Source: Entomortierella parvispora
Lineage: Eukaryota > Mortierellomycota > Mortierellomycetes > Mortierellales > Mortierellaceae
Assembly (NCBI GenBank): GCA_963573315.1
Contig: OY752146.1
Coordinates: 1,054,001-1,118,000 of the forward strand
DNA length: 64,000 bases
Direction of reading: 5' to 3'
In this document: positions 21,796-36,200 of the stretch, one piece after another
How the letters are laid out: each line of letters opens with the position of its first letter
Position numbering within the stretch: position 1 is the stretch's first letter
The notes under the pieces: generated by a model
Databases searched by the model: none
Seen by the model: only the letters and a program-made list of their open reading frames with translations
Told to the model about the DNA's origin: nothing
Translations under genes and position numbers: made by a program

Positions 21796-24700
21796 ATGAC
21801 AATGTACCGCCTCGTCCCTACAGAGGACGAAGCCAGAGACGAGGACCGCACCGAGACTGGCTCCATCCATTCCCAACATGGCTACCATCCCCATCCCCAG
21901 CCCTCAACACAAAGGACCAGAATCCAGTCCCTGATGCACTCTCTCAAAAGCCGCCTCCCTTCATTCCTTCGATCCTCCATCCCTTCCTCCTCCTCCGCGA
22001 CATCCTCTGGCTCATGGGGATCGAGGACCACCGCAGTGCCGCACCAGGCAATCAATCCCGGTGCTGGCTTCGCCAAGCCCAAGCATAAGCAAGAGTACAA
22101 ACTGGACAGCCTCTTTCTCAAGCGGTTCACCCGCATCCTTGACGTTCTCTTTGCGAACCGCTCCAAGGTCTTTTGGCTTTACATCAGCATGACTCTGTTC
22201 TGCTGTCTTAACGAAGGAATCGTATACTATGTCGGCCTTATCCCTTCACGATACTACAAGGTTCTTGTAGATAAAGAGAAGGCAGCGTTCTTTCAATTGC
22301 TTGGAACCTCTCTGTTCACCGTGTTCCTGGCTGGGTTTGTAAGTCGCTCATGTGGGGGGGGAACGGACGATGCAGCACACGGCCAAGGTTCTTGGCAACG
22401 TGCATTAAACCACATCGCTCTCGGATCGCTCTCGCGATACTTCAGACCAGACGTCGGATCTCTCGCAGACAGTCCAACTGACCATTACCATCTTTTTAAA
22501 AAAAAAACAAATTAGGGCAAAAGTGTCATCTTTTTACTTGGCAGTCTTTTGGCCTTGGAGGGACGTAAAACGCTGACGCTTTACTTTCACCGTATTTACC
22601 TTCGACCAAAGCTCTTTTATCGGATCACCATGATGCATGAAGAGGAAGTCGATAACCCGTGAGTGCGCAGTCTGTTTTCCACTCACTATTGCTGTCACCT
22701 TTTCGGGCCACCGACTAACAGCCAACTGTTTTTTTTATAACACTCTAGTGATCAGCGTATTACGCAGGACATTGACAAGCTCATGGAGTCGCTCAGAAAG
22801 ATGGTCGAAGAGTTGATTATCATTCCACTTTTGATCATTTTTTATACGTACCAGTGCTGGACTCTGGCAGGATACATCGGACCTCTCTGCATTTACGGAT
22901 ACTTTATCTTCAGCTCAATCACAAGTCGAGTTTTGATCAACCCTATAGTCGACGCTATATTTTACAAGGAGTCTGCAGAAGGTTACTTTAGGCAAGTGCG
23001 CCATCGACATTGATTTGGAAAGAGTGGATCAGCGCTTTTCCTGCGCACCGCACTTTCTAGTGCAGCCTGACTTTATGGCATAAGTTAACTCGACTATACT
23101 TTTTTCATCCATGTGACCACCTTGGAATAGATTCTTGCATGTGCGTTTCAGACAATTTGCAGAGTCCATCACGTTCAGTCGAGGAGAAGCTGAGGCAAAG
23201 AGAAGCGCAGACAATTCCCTGGAGGTCCTGATGGTGAACCAATTGGATGTGATATACAAGGAACTTCCATTACAGTGTATGAATTCCTTGCATCTTTGAA
23301 TGGAGTATTGTGAATTGACCGATATTCTCTACACCGATGCTTACCATTCTTTTGTACCTCCAATCCCAGTTTTGCAGCAAAGCGTGTCTTATTTTGGATC
23401 GATTTTGAGCTACGTGATTATTGCAATCCCCATCTTCATGGGTGATTACGACCACCTGCCTCCCAGTGATATCACCGTTATCATTAGCAAGGCAAGTCAT
23501 CGTCAACGAATCTCATTGACCTTTGATTTAACAGATCGATGATTTCCAATTAACCACCAACACCTTCCTTTCATGGCGCTATTAGATATCTTTTGTCTCC
23601 ATGTATTTGACTTACCAGTTCTCCAAGATTATTAAATGCGGCACAGACTTTTCGGATGTTGCGGGATACACTTCTCGTCTGGGACAACTCATGGAGGCAC
23701 TGGACACTTTGAACACCGAGATGGAAAACATTGCCATCGACTTTCCCCACGAAGAGTCTATCTCCTCCGACTCTACCATTCGCTTTGAGGGCGTGTCATT
23801 TAATACACCATCCGGTGAATTGATCGTGTCAGGTAATACTTTGTTTATGCTTTGCTATTGAATGTGATGACAGCCCTGATGCTCATCTTGCAAATTATCA
23901 TGACATGTAATAGACTTTACCTACACGTTCGAGGCCGGAACAAACACCATGATTGTTGGGTCTAATGGTAAGCCTTGGCCTTGGCTTTCTTGGAGCAATT
24001 GGCCTTTACCACCAAAACTGGAATGTACGCAGCTGTACTAAGCTGCATTTTTTTTGGATCTGATACAATTCTAGGTGTTGGAAAGACTTCAATTTTGCGT
24101 GTCATGGGAGGGTTGTGGCCAGTGAGTAGAGGTGAGTTTTTTTTTTTTTTTTTGCTGCTTTGGGATGACAGGGTCATGTGCACATCTCCTAAACAAAAAT
24201 GATGCTGGAAAATGTAGGCCAAGTGATCCTCCCCCAACGGTACCGCAAGGATGTGATATTTTTGCCCCAAGCACCTTATCTCACATATGGCACTCTTCGC
24301 GAACAACTGGTTTACCCCCATAAGGAGGCCGCATCCGCTGTTTCGGACGCAGACATCAAATGGGTGTTGAAGCTGGCAAGATTGGAGCATATTGCAGAGA
24401 TGGTGCAAGATTTTGATTTCACATATACCCTAGACTGGACCAAGATGCTGTCTCCAGGCGAGCAGCAGAAGATGGCGTTTGCCCGCTTGTTTTATGCCCG
24501 GCCTGTCTTTGCTGGTAAGGAGAATGGAGAGGAAGGCTGCCTGTTTGTGTGGTTTGAGATGCATGTGTCCGGTTGATTTACGATATTAATTTTTTGTGAA
24601 ATAGTTCTGGATGAGGCGACTAGTGCGATGGATAATACGTCAGAGATCGAGATGTTTAACCAGTGCCGACTGTTGAACATTACATGCATCACTGTGTGCC

Positions 24701-24858
24701 ACAACTTGGGTTTGGCCAGGTTCCACCGGCGTCAGATTGAGCTTGATGGCACGGATGGGGGATGGAGCAGCTCAGAGATTCCAAGACGGTCAGATGCGGA
24801 GAGCCATGACGACTATGATGATGGAGGGCAGGAAGGACAGGATGAGCCAACGTTTTGA
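21796..24858 (+). CDS. ABCD4: ABCD4-type half-transporter (lysosomal/vacuolar cobalamin exporter family)
   Basis: Ten exons (21796-22338, 22516-22658, 22749-22991, 23131-23276, 23370-23491, 23586-23832, 23914-23967, 24075-24131, 24218-24514, 24605-24858) give 701 residues. Family-specific stretches include YYVGLIPSRYYKVL, NPDQRITQD, YQCWTLAGYIGPLCIYGYF, FGSILSYVIIAIPIF and DVAGYTSRLGQL. The NBD has Walker A GSNGVGKTS, the variant signature LSPGEQQK, and Walker B VLDEAT. Animal ABCD4 sits in the lysosome and exports vitamin B12 to the cytosol; the vacuolar role here is inference. Introns after 22991 and 23491 start with GCAAGT, i.e. GC-AG introns, required by phase. The N-terminal 100 residues are a variable low-complexity extension. 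Confidence 0.93.
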
Positions 24859-26022
<1,164 letters not shown>

Positions 26023-28830
26023 ATGAATCTCTCCCAGATTCTCAACCCCCCAGGGGGCTCATCCGTCCCTGACGGCCCCGCACCCGCCCGTCGTCAGCGG
26101 CAGACATCGCCCGGCCCAGGCTCATCCGCTACTCCATCCACCTCCATCCTCCGCTTTGATGCCCCCTTTTATGCCAACAATAGCAGCACGGCCGCAAAGG
26201 ACAAGCCCCCAAACGCCCCGTCCTTTGCCACTGCCGACAGCGAAACAGGTGCTGGGACCCCCCACCAGTCGACTCAAGGAACAGCAACAGCAGTGTCGTC
26301 GGGGCCATCCCGCAAACATGCCAATTCAGTCTCGGTGTCTCAGCTCCACGACTCCACCACGGCCTCAATCTCGGTGTTCTCTGTAAAGTCCTATGGACTG
26401 CCGCCAGGCCAGAAAATCAGGCCGAATGAGACCAACGACGGATACAGCACCTCCACCTTCCGGGCCAATGTGCGGGTCAATCCCGCCAAGGAAAAGTCGA
26501 CCCTTGTCATCTCCCAAAGTGCTCTGTCCACCAACAATGCTACAGCCGGCGCCGCTTTATCAGGAGCTGTGCTTGGTCCAAATCCATCGGACGCAGCAGC
26601 CTCGACTGCGTCTACTGCCAAGAAAAAGATGCGTCTGCAAGGTGAGTCCACCCCCTCCAACCGTGTCCTTGGGATAGATCCTCTATCCAAAGAAAGACCC
26701 TTTTCTTGGCAACCGTCGGCATTCTTAAACATGAACACCAGCCTGACCATTGATTTTTGGTTTCCTTTCTGTTTTCGTTTAGGCGATGCTGCATCCTTTC
26801 AGGATTCTTTTCAAACTGGACCTGTTGAACCAAAGAAAAAGGTTTCCAAAAAGTCTGGCTCGAACTCAAGTGGGACAGAGTCAGAGCAGCAGCAGCAACA
26901 GCGGCTCGAGATTCGGTTTGTAATGTCCGACAAGGAGAGTCAAGAGCGAAAGCATGCAAAGCACGAACAACCACCCACGCCACAACCTCTGGTCGACACA
27001 CAAGAGGAAGAAGCTCTGGATCAGGACGTGCCCGAGTCAAGCCCCACCCCTGATTTCGAGAGAAACTCGGACGGAAAGTAAGTCAACCACCACTCTCAGG
27101 ATCTGATTTACCAAAAGGGACAATTTTTATTCTATTTTTTTTTTTTTTTTTTTTTTGTTTACACCTCACGGTCCTCGAATGTCCCTCTGTTGACACCCCT
27201 TCAACACTTCCAGCTTGGGGTCACAACCGCGATTGTGTTGCATCTCTGCCGTCAATGCGCGTCAATCCCTTGATCTTGCTTCTGGCTTGACTAACCCTCT
27301 TGCATCATCAACCAACAGATTTCGCTGCAGCTGGCCCCGCTGCGGAAAAGAGTTTACAGTCGCCTCGCGCCTAACGACCCATTATAGAATCCACTCTGGC
27401 AAACCGCCTTACCTTTGTGGTAAATTGACCTTTGGCTATCTTCCAGGTTTTGTTTGCCTGAAAAGCGTCGATTGACCCACTTTCCTTTTTTCATCCCCCC
27501 CTCTGTAGGGTACAAGGGTTGTGAGAAGGCTTTCCATACCGTAAGCCCACTGTTGCTGAAGAACAAAACCAAAGGGCCGGAACGAGGTCTTGTTTCTAAA
27601 ATTGCTTTTGTTCGTTGTTATTTTTTGCACTAGTCATCCTCCTTGTCTCACCACCGGGTGGTCCACACAGATCAAGGGTTACGGCCTTACATCTGTCGTC
27701 ATAACCGCTGTGGAGCAACATATACCCAGCTGGCGAGGCTGATCACCCACCAGCGTACCACACACAGCGGCATGATCCTCTTCATCCCTCAGGAAGCGTC
27801 GTCGTCATCTCCGTCCTCATCTGCTGCCGTCTCCGCCACGTCCTCACCTGCACAACAAACGACCCATCCCGTCTTAACACCCTCCAGCCACTCTCAGGAA
27901 GTCTCGCCTGCTGTATCGCCTGTCGAATCTCATCCTCAGGGTTTCGCAAACGACCCCTCAGATCACTCATCGCCACCCCTAGGTCACGATACCAATGGCC
28001 ACCATCGATCCCTCTCTGCCCAACGTGGCATATCTGGTGGATACACAGTAGAGTGTGTCCCCTCTCCAGGAACCGCCTCATCGTCATCAGCACCACCCTC
28101 GTCTACCCTTTCAAACGGTATACATACTGTCAGGAATGGTCAGGCCGCTCCTAATGAGGAAGATGGAAAGAGTTCGGAAAGTCAAGAGCGAGGTTCTAGG
28201 ATAGAGTTGGCTTATCAGGACAACCTTACTAGCAACCATGGGGAAGACGAAGAAGAGGAAGAGTCTGACGAAATGAGACTCAAGAAAGAAGCTGCTCTCA
28301 CTATGACCAGTCTTCGATCCATGGTGGAAAGTCCACAGGGACAAGGGCAATCTCATGTTCAAGAGAGATATGTATATCCTGGAACTTCGTTGCAAGACTA
28401 CCAACCCCAACACTCTGGGCCGCCCCGCCACGACATGAATGAGTACTACCCAGAGAGATATCCTCCTGCGCATGAGCCCTCCCAGCCTCCTCACCCACCT
28501 CGCTCGGGGCATTCCATGTACCCGACAACGTCCTCGCCCATGCCAGGACCCAGCTCGAATGACAACTGGAAATATGTACCATCAGGACCGAACTCAGACT
28601 ATCATGCGGGCCAAGGGGTCGCCAGGACTGGGCATGAGGCATATCATGAGTCGTTGTCTTTGCCTCAGCATCAACAGCAGCGATATTATGAACAGCCTCT
28701 GCCACAATCACAGACATCAGCACATCATCACTCTCGCCACCCTTCTCTGCATCAACTGCAGCATCAGCAGCAGTACCGCCACCACCAGCAGCAGCACCCG
28801 TCAATGGAGGCTCATCATCCCTACCCTTAG
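26023..28830 (+). CDS. C2H2 zinc-finger protein with three fingers (putative transcription factor)
   Basis: Exons 26023-26641, 26783-27077, 27214-27419, 27509-27540 and 27634-28830 give 782 residues. Three C-x4-C fingers follow one another: CSWPRCGKEFTVASRLTTH, then CGYKGCEKAF and CRHNRCGATYTQLARLITH, the third ending H-x4-H. Fingers 1 and 2 are divided by introns. The rest is Ser/Pro/His/Gln-rich, with a histidine/glutamine C-terminus. Start MNLSQILNPP is the first ATG after a very CT-rich leader. A second AG acceptor at 27317-27318 is in phase with the one used at 27213, so a 105-base segment may be optional. No specific orthologue is recognised; DNA binding is inferred from the fingers. 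Confidence 0.88.
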
Positions 28831-30275
28831 TCATGACATGATGAATGAGCTGCTCTGAAATGTAAATAAACGACGGTGCCTCTTTCTACTTGATCCATGG
28901 CCGAGTTTTGGGTCGAGGATGCGCCTTTTTCCTTATGATCTAGAGAACAACTTGCTTATTTGACTTGAATTCCTTATCGAATGCGAAATACGAGAGAAAC
29001 GTACCCGACTTTGTGTTTGCCGAAAACGAGCTGTGGTTGATTGACCCTTTTTTTTTTTTTTTTTTTTTTTTTGGAATTTTCTGCTTTCTGGCACCATGTC
29101 GGTTGAATATCTTCTTCCAAACTGCAAAGGCAAGGCTGAAAAGTACCCTGTTAGTTATCTATGAAGTCGTCCAGCCGTAGGGAACGCTTTACTTTTGCTC
29201 AGGATTCCTCTCTTTTCTAGTTTTTTATCCATCCGCCTTCTTGACCCGCGGCTTGTCTTCTCTGTTCTTTTCTTGCAGACGTTTCTAATTCTCTGGCAAT
29301 TTCTATTACCGACTTTTCTTGTCAGCATCTAGAACCAGCTCTGATGACAGAACGAAACAGAGACAGAAAAGAACCCGTCGTAAGGCACAGGCACAAAGCC
29401 AGAGCTCTACCAGCACAGGATAAAAAAAATTGCAAATTGGAAATCTGGATCCTCTACAAACTTGTCCCTGTATTTTCGCTGCGGAGGTTTACATACCGGG
29501 GCCTCGGTCAGGCTCCTCATGAGCATGAACAGAAATACCTGCAAGTGACAGAAGATCAAAAGAAAAAAAATCTATTGATACAACTACACAAAACATACGG
29601 AGACCGTCGCGCTGTAGACATCGTAGTTTGAGGACAGCTGGATAGACTCCGGCATAGAGGCACATTCCATGTTTTCTACTAGTCTTTTCATGGTATTCTC
29701 AATCAAAGATGGAGTAAAAATGATTCGCAGATCTTGAGGATGGCGCGTTGTGACAGCGGCGTGTGAGCAAGTGGTCGCTCAAGGTCAAAAATGACGACAG
29801 ACAGTTGGCTACTCCATTTATTTTGATATTCTCAATTAACAAGTCGTATCGTGGTGTTTGCCTCTATAGAAAGTAGCCAAGGCCATAGTAGCCTCTAGCG
29901 CTTCTTGAACTGAGGACAGAAGAGAGAACGAAAAGAGAAAGAAAAAAAGGACCACCCGCGCCGTAGCAGGGGCGATCGCAGCCATACAGTGATGTATAGA
30001 GCACGTGACAAGTAGTCGCTCCTTCTCACAGCGTGCACCACCATAGAGACGATGAATGAATGGATGGATGGATGGATGGATGTGTGCACCGAGAGAGCAT
30101 TCTTCTTCTTCTTTCTTCTTCTTCTTCTCCTTCCCTCTCGCCTTTGTTCCCTCTCCCTCTTCCTCATCACCCGGTCCTCCCTCCCCTCCTCTTCTCCTCC
30201 TCCCCCTCCCTTTCGTCATTGTCAATCTCAGTCTTTCTCTCACTTTTTCCAGGACGAACACCCCTCCTCGCCCCC
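28831..30275. other. Intergenic region between C2H2 gene and SPT7
   Basis: About 1.4 kb. It includes the C2H2 3' end (AATAAA at 28866-28871 region), a T run (29049-29072), possible small minus-strand spliced pieces (29306-29700), and the SPT7 leader with a TGGA/GATG array (30055-30080) and TTC runs (30100-30130). A perfect GCGATCGC and a CACGTG occur at about 29972 and 30003. Confidence 0.4.
29306..29700 (-). CDS. Possible small spliced gene, unrecognised (3' exons only)
   Basis: On the minus strand an open segment ending at 29599 reads toward a consensus donor GTATGT. A 42-base piece at 29538-29497 is bounded by TTGCAG and another GTATGT, and a third piece begins at 29340 after CATCAG. The pieces join in phase in two different frames, one ending at 29306 with DADKKSR and the other at 29332. 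Splice signals are good but no family is recognised and the 5' end is not resolved, so this is offered only as a candidate. Confidence 0.22.
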
Positions 30276-33200
30276 ATGTCGCTTTCGGATTTCACTCTTG
30301 AGGCGGAGGCAGGGGATCTGGACTTGTCACAAGCCTCATCGTCGCCACACCCTGGCACGGGGGGTCTATTTGCTCCACCCACCGACTCAACACTGGACAC
30401 GACTGGGGCCACGACGGAACAAAAGGCACAACTCCTCCGGGCACTGAATGATCCCACGGCCAACAGCCAGATCCGTCTGACGTACAATGTCGCCCAAGAG
30501 ATGAACGCGCGCAAGCTATGGCGGTTTTATCTCTCAGACCAAGAGCATGCCATCTTTGAGGCAGCACTGGCCAATGTTGAAACCTGGCAGAGCTTTATCT
30601 CGCTCGACAGCAAGTTTGGATCGCAACTCGAAGGTTGGCAAGACCCAGCTGTGAACACGAACACCACAGCAGCAGCAGGTGCGGACAAGGAAAGAACAGA
30701 CGATCCTCCTGCTCAGCTGGACAATGACTCGAGAGACACGGGCATGATGGAGGAAGCAGGCGAGCCCATTGAACCCGATCAGCGGATGGACTCGCCATCA
30801 GTCACTGTCAAGCAGGAAATGGGCGATCAGGATCAGTCATCGGGAACTGACATCATCATCAAGAAGGAGGAAACATTCTCTGTCGCCCACTCGCACTCGC
30901 CTTCAGTGTCGACCCCAAACGTCTCCACACCGAACGACCAGGTGTCGTCGTCAACATTCAGATCCCACCATACCCCGAGCCAGCACCCTGCAGATGGTGC
31001 TCCTTTCGCCAATGGATCACTCACAACTGCAGAGGGACGTACGTCCAGTCCAGCACCAGAAACTATTGCCACATCAACAACACCGCCAGCATCGATCCCG
31101 ACCACGGCCTTCCGATCAAGGGTTATGGTTTTTGAGCAGTTGTTGCCAAAACTTTACCCCGGCCAATGTGCATGCTGTCATCCCGTCGTCGATGTAACGG
31201 ACCTCGCAAACAAGGATATCTCTGCTCACCTTCAATCAGGCGCTTGTTTATTGACCACCAAAGCCACCTCACATTCTCGAACCCTGGAAGATGATGATTA
31301 TGATGAAATGGGATCGACGAATGCCGAAGCGAATCAGCACGATGGCACAGTCGACCAGGCGAAGGAACAAGCAGCTTCATCAGAAAGTCAAGCAAAGCCA
31401 GGTAAAGATGCCTCTTTTTTAGGGAAAAAAAATATCCATTGACGCGGTCGATGGATGCCGGGCATATCAAAGAGTGACTAACATCGATCCTGACTTCTTT
31501 TTCTAACTACGATGACCCTCTTCACCACTAGACGAACCACCTGTACGGTTACCGATCCATCATCTGTACTACACACTCGAATACGACATGGATGCTATGA
31601 TTGAACAACAGCAGCTCGAAGAGTCTGACAATATTCAACAGGAGCAGGAAAGTCAGGCCGGTGGAGGATTGACAGCAGACAACATGCTTGCACAACTCGG
31701 TGGCCCAGGGAACCTCAGTATGAAATATCTCTTGGGCGCGATTGAATCCAACCGGGCTGCGACTGGACTGTCGGATCGTGAGCTCAGGACACTCCTCTCT
31801 GACGTTCGACCGAACCGATCCAAATGGGCAAACGAGGACAAGGTCGGGCAGGAAGAACTTTATGAGGGCTGTGAAAGAGTATTGATGGAACTTCGAAACT
31901 ATACAGAACATTCGACCCCGTTCTTGAACAAAGTCAACAAGCGCGAAGCCCCGGACTATGCTCAGGTCATTGCGGTACCCATGGATTTAGGCACAGTCTT
32001 GAAGAAACTCAAAGCCCTAGCGTATCAAAGCAAGGCCCAGTTTGCTGCGGATCTGTACCTCATTTATTCCAACTGTCTGACGTACAATTCGGATCCTAGC
32101 AGTGTGTATCGAAAGCACGCCATTGCTATGAAGAAACGCACCCAGGTTTTGTTGGAGACGGTGCAGGATGTCGTCATCAGAGACCGTGCAGAAGTGGAGG
32201 CTGAACAGGAAGAGAGTGATGATGAACAGGAAATCAGCAACGTGGCTCGACCCAACGAATCGGCAAAAGGATTGGGTCGAAAGGAGCAAAACTCTTCAAA
32301 GACTGTACACGCCTCGAATGGCGACGCCTCTTCCAATAAGGCTCATGGATCCAGCGCTTCTTCGACTTCAGGAGCCAAACGAGGTGCCAGTCAGGACTCG
32401 AGAATGGAAACTCCTAAACTCGGCGCGGACCAGGAGGTCATGTCGAATGCTACGCCTACGAGGGATGTTAGCCGGGAGCCTTCGACTATGGAATCAATAG
32501 AGACGCCCTTTCTTGGCAGTGGATCTTTTGAACGATCGGGAGGACTCGGCCGGAGTGGGACCCCCAATGGTCTGGCACAGGGTGCCTCTCCTGCAAGACA
32601 ACGGGGAATGTCGCGGGCCTCGGTTCCAATCGAAATCGATCTCGAGCAAGAGGAAAAGGACATTGCGGCGGAATTGAATGCCAACAAGGGCGATATTTTA
32701 TTTCAGGAATGGAAAGAGCGGACAAAGAAGGCCCGAGCCAAGGTTTGCTCTGATCGCGAAAGTCAACAGCGACTGCCGTTCCAGGATCGATTTGCATTGG
32801 AGCGATCCCCCTGGGAAATGCGACGGTCTTTGGCGATTGATATGGCGCACGACCGCGTGTTTGATTCATTAACGCCCAAACGGAAGAAAAAGAAGAAAAG
32901 ACAGGTCCGTTTGGATTTTGGACAGGATCGTGGAGCAATGTCAGAGTCGACCGAGGAGGAAGCGGAAGACGATCCATTTTTTGACGATGTCTATGGAGAG
33001 CGAGATGCGACCAGTAAAGAGGACGAGGTCGATGAGGGCTTTGTCCGGGATCTATTTGCGCCTCAAAAGTTGAGAGAAGAGGATCTGCAAAAGAAATCCA
33101 ACAAGAACAAGTCGGCGACGGCGTCTTCGGAATTGTTCTTGCCCGAGTATGCAGTCCGCGCCGGGTTGCCCGAGCTGCCGTTTGGGAACTCGAAGGAGAC

Positions 33201-36200
33201 GACGGATCCAGAGCGCACGCGAAAGTTGTTTGACGAGTCCGAGATTACTGCGTAAGTTTTTTTTTTTTTTTTTTTGACTTTTTCGCTTTTTATTTTTTCC
33301 TGCCATTCTCGAGGATGATGATACAGGAAGAATATGTTTTTTTTTCTAATGAATTTCTTATTGGATACGATTAGTCTCGAGGAGAAGCAGCCCTCATTAT
33401 CCTTATACCCATCCGCGCTTGCGGCTCCAGGACATTTGGTGGCTGGCATTGAGCGCAATGTCGAGGAGTTGAAAAAGATTCGACATGTTTATTCAAAGAT
33501 CTTTGCTGCAAAGGCCAACGTACCAGTAAGATTTTGGACCAACAGAGCCTCTCATGCGGAATGCTTACTGGATGCATAGCAGACCTCTTATCAAATGTTT
33601 CTACTTTTTTTTTGTTTGAATTGTAGGATTTGGCTCCGATGGAGGACCCATTAGAACCAGAACCTATTCCGGCCCATGAAGGTCCTTTACCGCCCATGAT
33701 CATGAACAGCGACACTGGACATGCCGTGATTTCTCGTGCAGTCTCAAAAATGCTGGCGCATGCAGGTTTCCAGGGAGCTCAATCATCCGCGCTGGCCGTG
33801 ATGACTGACATTACTGTTGATTTTTTTCTCAATCTCGGAAGAGCCTTGCGAGGTTATTCGGACCAGTACAACAAGGGAATGACCCCGGAGGTATGATTAA
33901 GAAAGAAGGATTGAGACTTTGTTTGTTTCCGTGTACAAAGTATACGACGCTTATTAACTGATGCATCGGCCATTATTTTTTGTTTTAAAATTGTCCAGGA
34001 AATTTTGCTTCACACCCTCTACGAAAACGGCGTTGGCAGTGTGGGCGAACTCGAAGGCTATATCCGCGAGGATGTAGAGCGATACGGCAACAAATTACAG
34101 GATATTCATCGAAAGCTTGAGAGCAGCTATGCAGAGACGATCCTTGCCAGTTTGAATGATGGACAGGCCATGGACCCCGATTTTGAATACCAAGAGAACG
34201 ATGAGGCTTTCACCAGTGGCAATTTGATTGGAGGAGACGATCTTGGAGACGATTTCTTTGGTTTCCGGGAACTGGGCATCGATCGTGAGGTCGGCTTGGG
34301 GTCTCTGACGATCCCTTCCAGGGTGTGGTATGGCCAAAGGGCTGGGGGAGATCCTTTCAAACCCAAGGGAATCCCAGGTCTTCCAGGATCCGGTGATATC
34401 TCGAAAGCCGATGTGCCTTATCCACCTCCGCCTACTTTTATTCCTCTGACGGACCCAACGGCGACGATTGGACTGCTGCATGTATTCTTCAAGAAGCGAA
34501 TGGAAGATTTAGGATCGTTGAAGGAAGACGAGTTCATGCCAGTCTCCAAACGGGTTTCGTCACGACCCAAGATCCCGCCCACAGGCAAGATTGTGAGCTC
34601 GATGAAGAAGCGATCCAACAAACTTGGGGAATTGAATGCTTTGGCAGAGGCTCGGAAACTGAAGCGGAAAAAGGAAAAGGATGCATTGGATGCTGAACGT
34701 GCGGAACGCAAGAGGCAGAAGCAGGATGCCAAGGATAAGAAGCTGATGGAAAAGATGGAGAGGAAGAAGATCAAGGAAGAATCCAAAGGAAAGACTTCCA
34801 AACCAAAGAAGGTAGGGGATAGGTTTTTTTTCGATCTTTATTTTATTTTACTTTTCTAGTCCTGGATGGGATGTCACTTTATTTGTATTTGTTTTTGCTC
34901 ACCATGTCTCTATCTTTGCTTTAGGGTAAGAAGGCGACCTCTGAAGGACCCCAGGATGGCGACGAAGATGACAGTGATGTAGAGCCAAGTCAGACACCGG
35001 ATCCCATGCCTCCACCCCCAACGATCCCTGCGTCGAAAATTGCTGCAGCTGCTGCAGCGGTTCCAAGCAGTGCCAGCTCGTCTGCGGGGGCCATCGCTGT
35101 ACCTCCTATTACCAAGAAGCCCAAGAAGAAGGCGGCCTCCAAAACTGGCTCGGGAACGGGTGGTCTCCCACCCGCAGCAGTGTTTGCACAGCCTCCGCCA
35201 TCGATCCTGAGCGCGACCTTGGATCCGACCGACGAAGACCTGGACGAGGAAGTGATGGAGAGTGGCGGCGGTGGTGGAGGTGCTCTCCGGATGGCTCCCC
35301 CTCCCAAGGCCCATTCTTTTAAATCGGACGACGCCTCTGGTCATGTCAGATCTTCTGGAAAGACAGTTCCGGGACATTATAGTGCTTCATCGTCATCTTC
35401 CTCATCCTCATCCTTGGGCAGTAGGCCTGCAATCGCTGGAAAGACTCTGCCCCTCCCAAATTCGGTTGTCCCCTCCAAATCAAAGTCCAAGAAGGAAAGT
35501 AAGGATAGGGATAAGGACAAGGATAGGGACAGGGAAGACAATTTCAGCAGCAAAAAGGATTTTGAAAAGAGTAAAGAAAAGTCCAAGGACCGGAAAGAAA
35601 AGGATCACTCGGATCGTGACCGGGACAGCAGCAACAAGGATCGCGAGAGCTCATCTTCTAGCAAGCATAAGGATTCCAAAGCGAAGAGCTCCAAGGACAA
35701 GTCCAGCAGTGGCCATAGCAGCAAGGACAAGGAACGTGACAGCGATAAGGAAAAAGATCGAGATCGCAATAATGACCGAGATCGAGACCGGGACCGAGAT
35801 CGTCTTGACCGAAGTGACCGTGATCGCGATCGAGATCGTGAACGGGATCGTGAACGCGACCGGGACCGTGATCGGGATCGGGACAGAGATTCGAGGGATA
35901 ATGGAGGGAGCAGCAGCAGTGGACGGGATCGCGACAGGGATCGAGACAGCCACCGCGACCGAGAGCGGGACCGTGATCGTGAAGGTGGTAGCAGCAGCGG
36001 TGGCCATCGAGAGCGAGATCGCGAGCGGGACAGAGACCGAGACAGAGACCGGGACCGGGACCGTTCCGACAGGGATTCTTCCCATCGCGACAGAGATCGA
36101 GACCGTGAACGCGATAGAGACCGGGATCGCGACCGGGACAGAGATCGGGACAGAGATCGATCCGACAGAGATCGGGACCGCGACCGGGACAGGGATCGAG

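Noticed and set aside
29344-29631. 95-codon plus-strand frame, basic
   Set aside because: No family similarity and it overlaps better-supported minus-strand splice signals.
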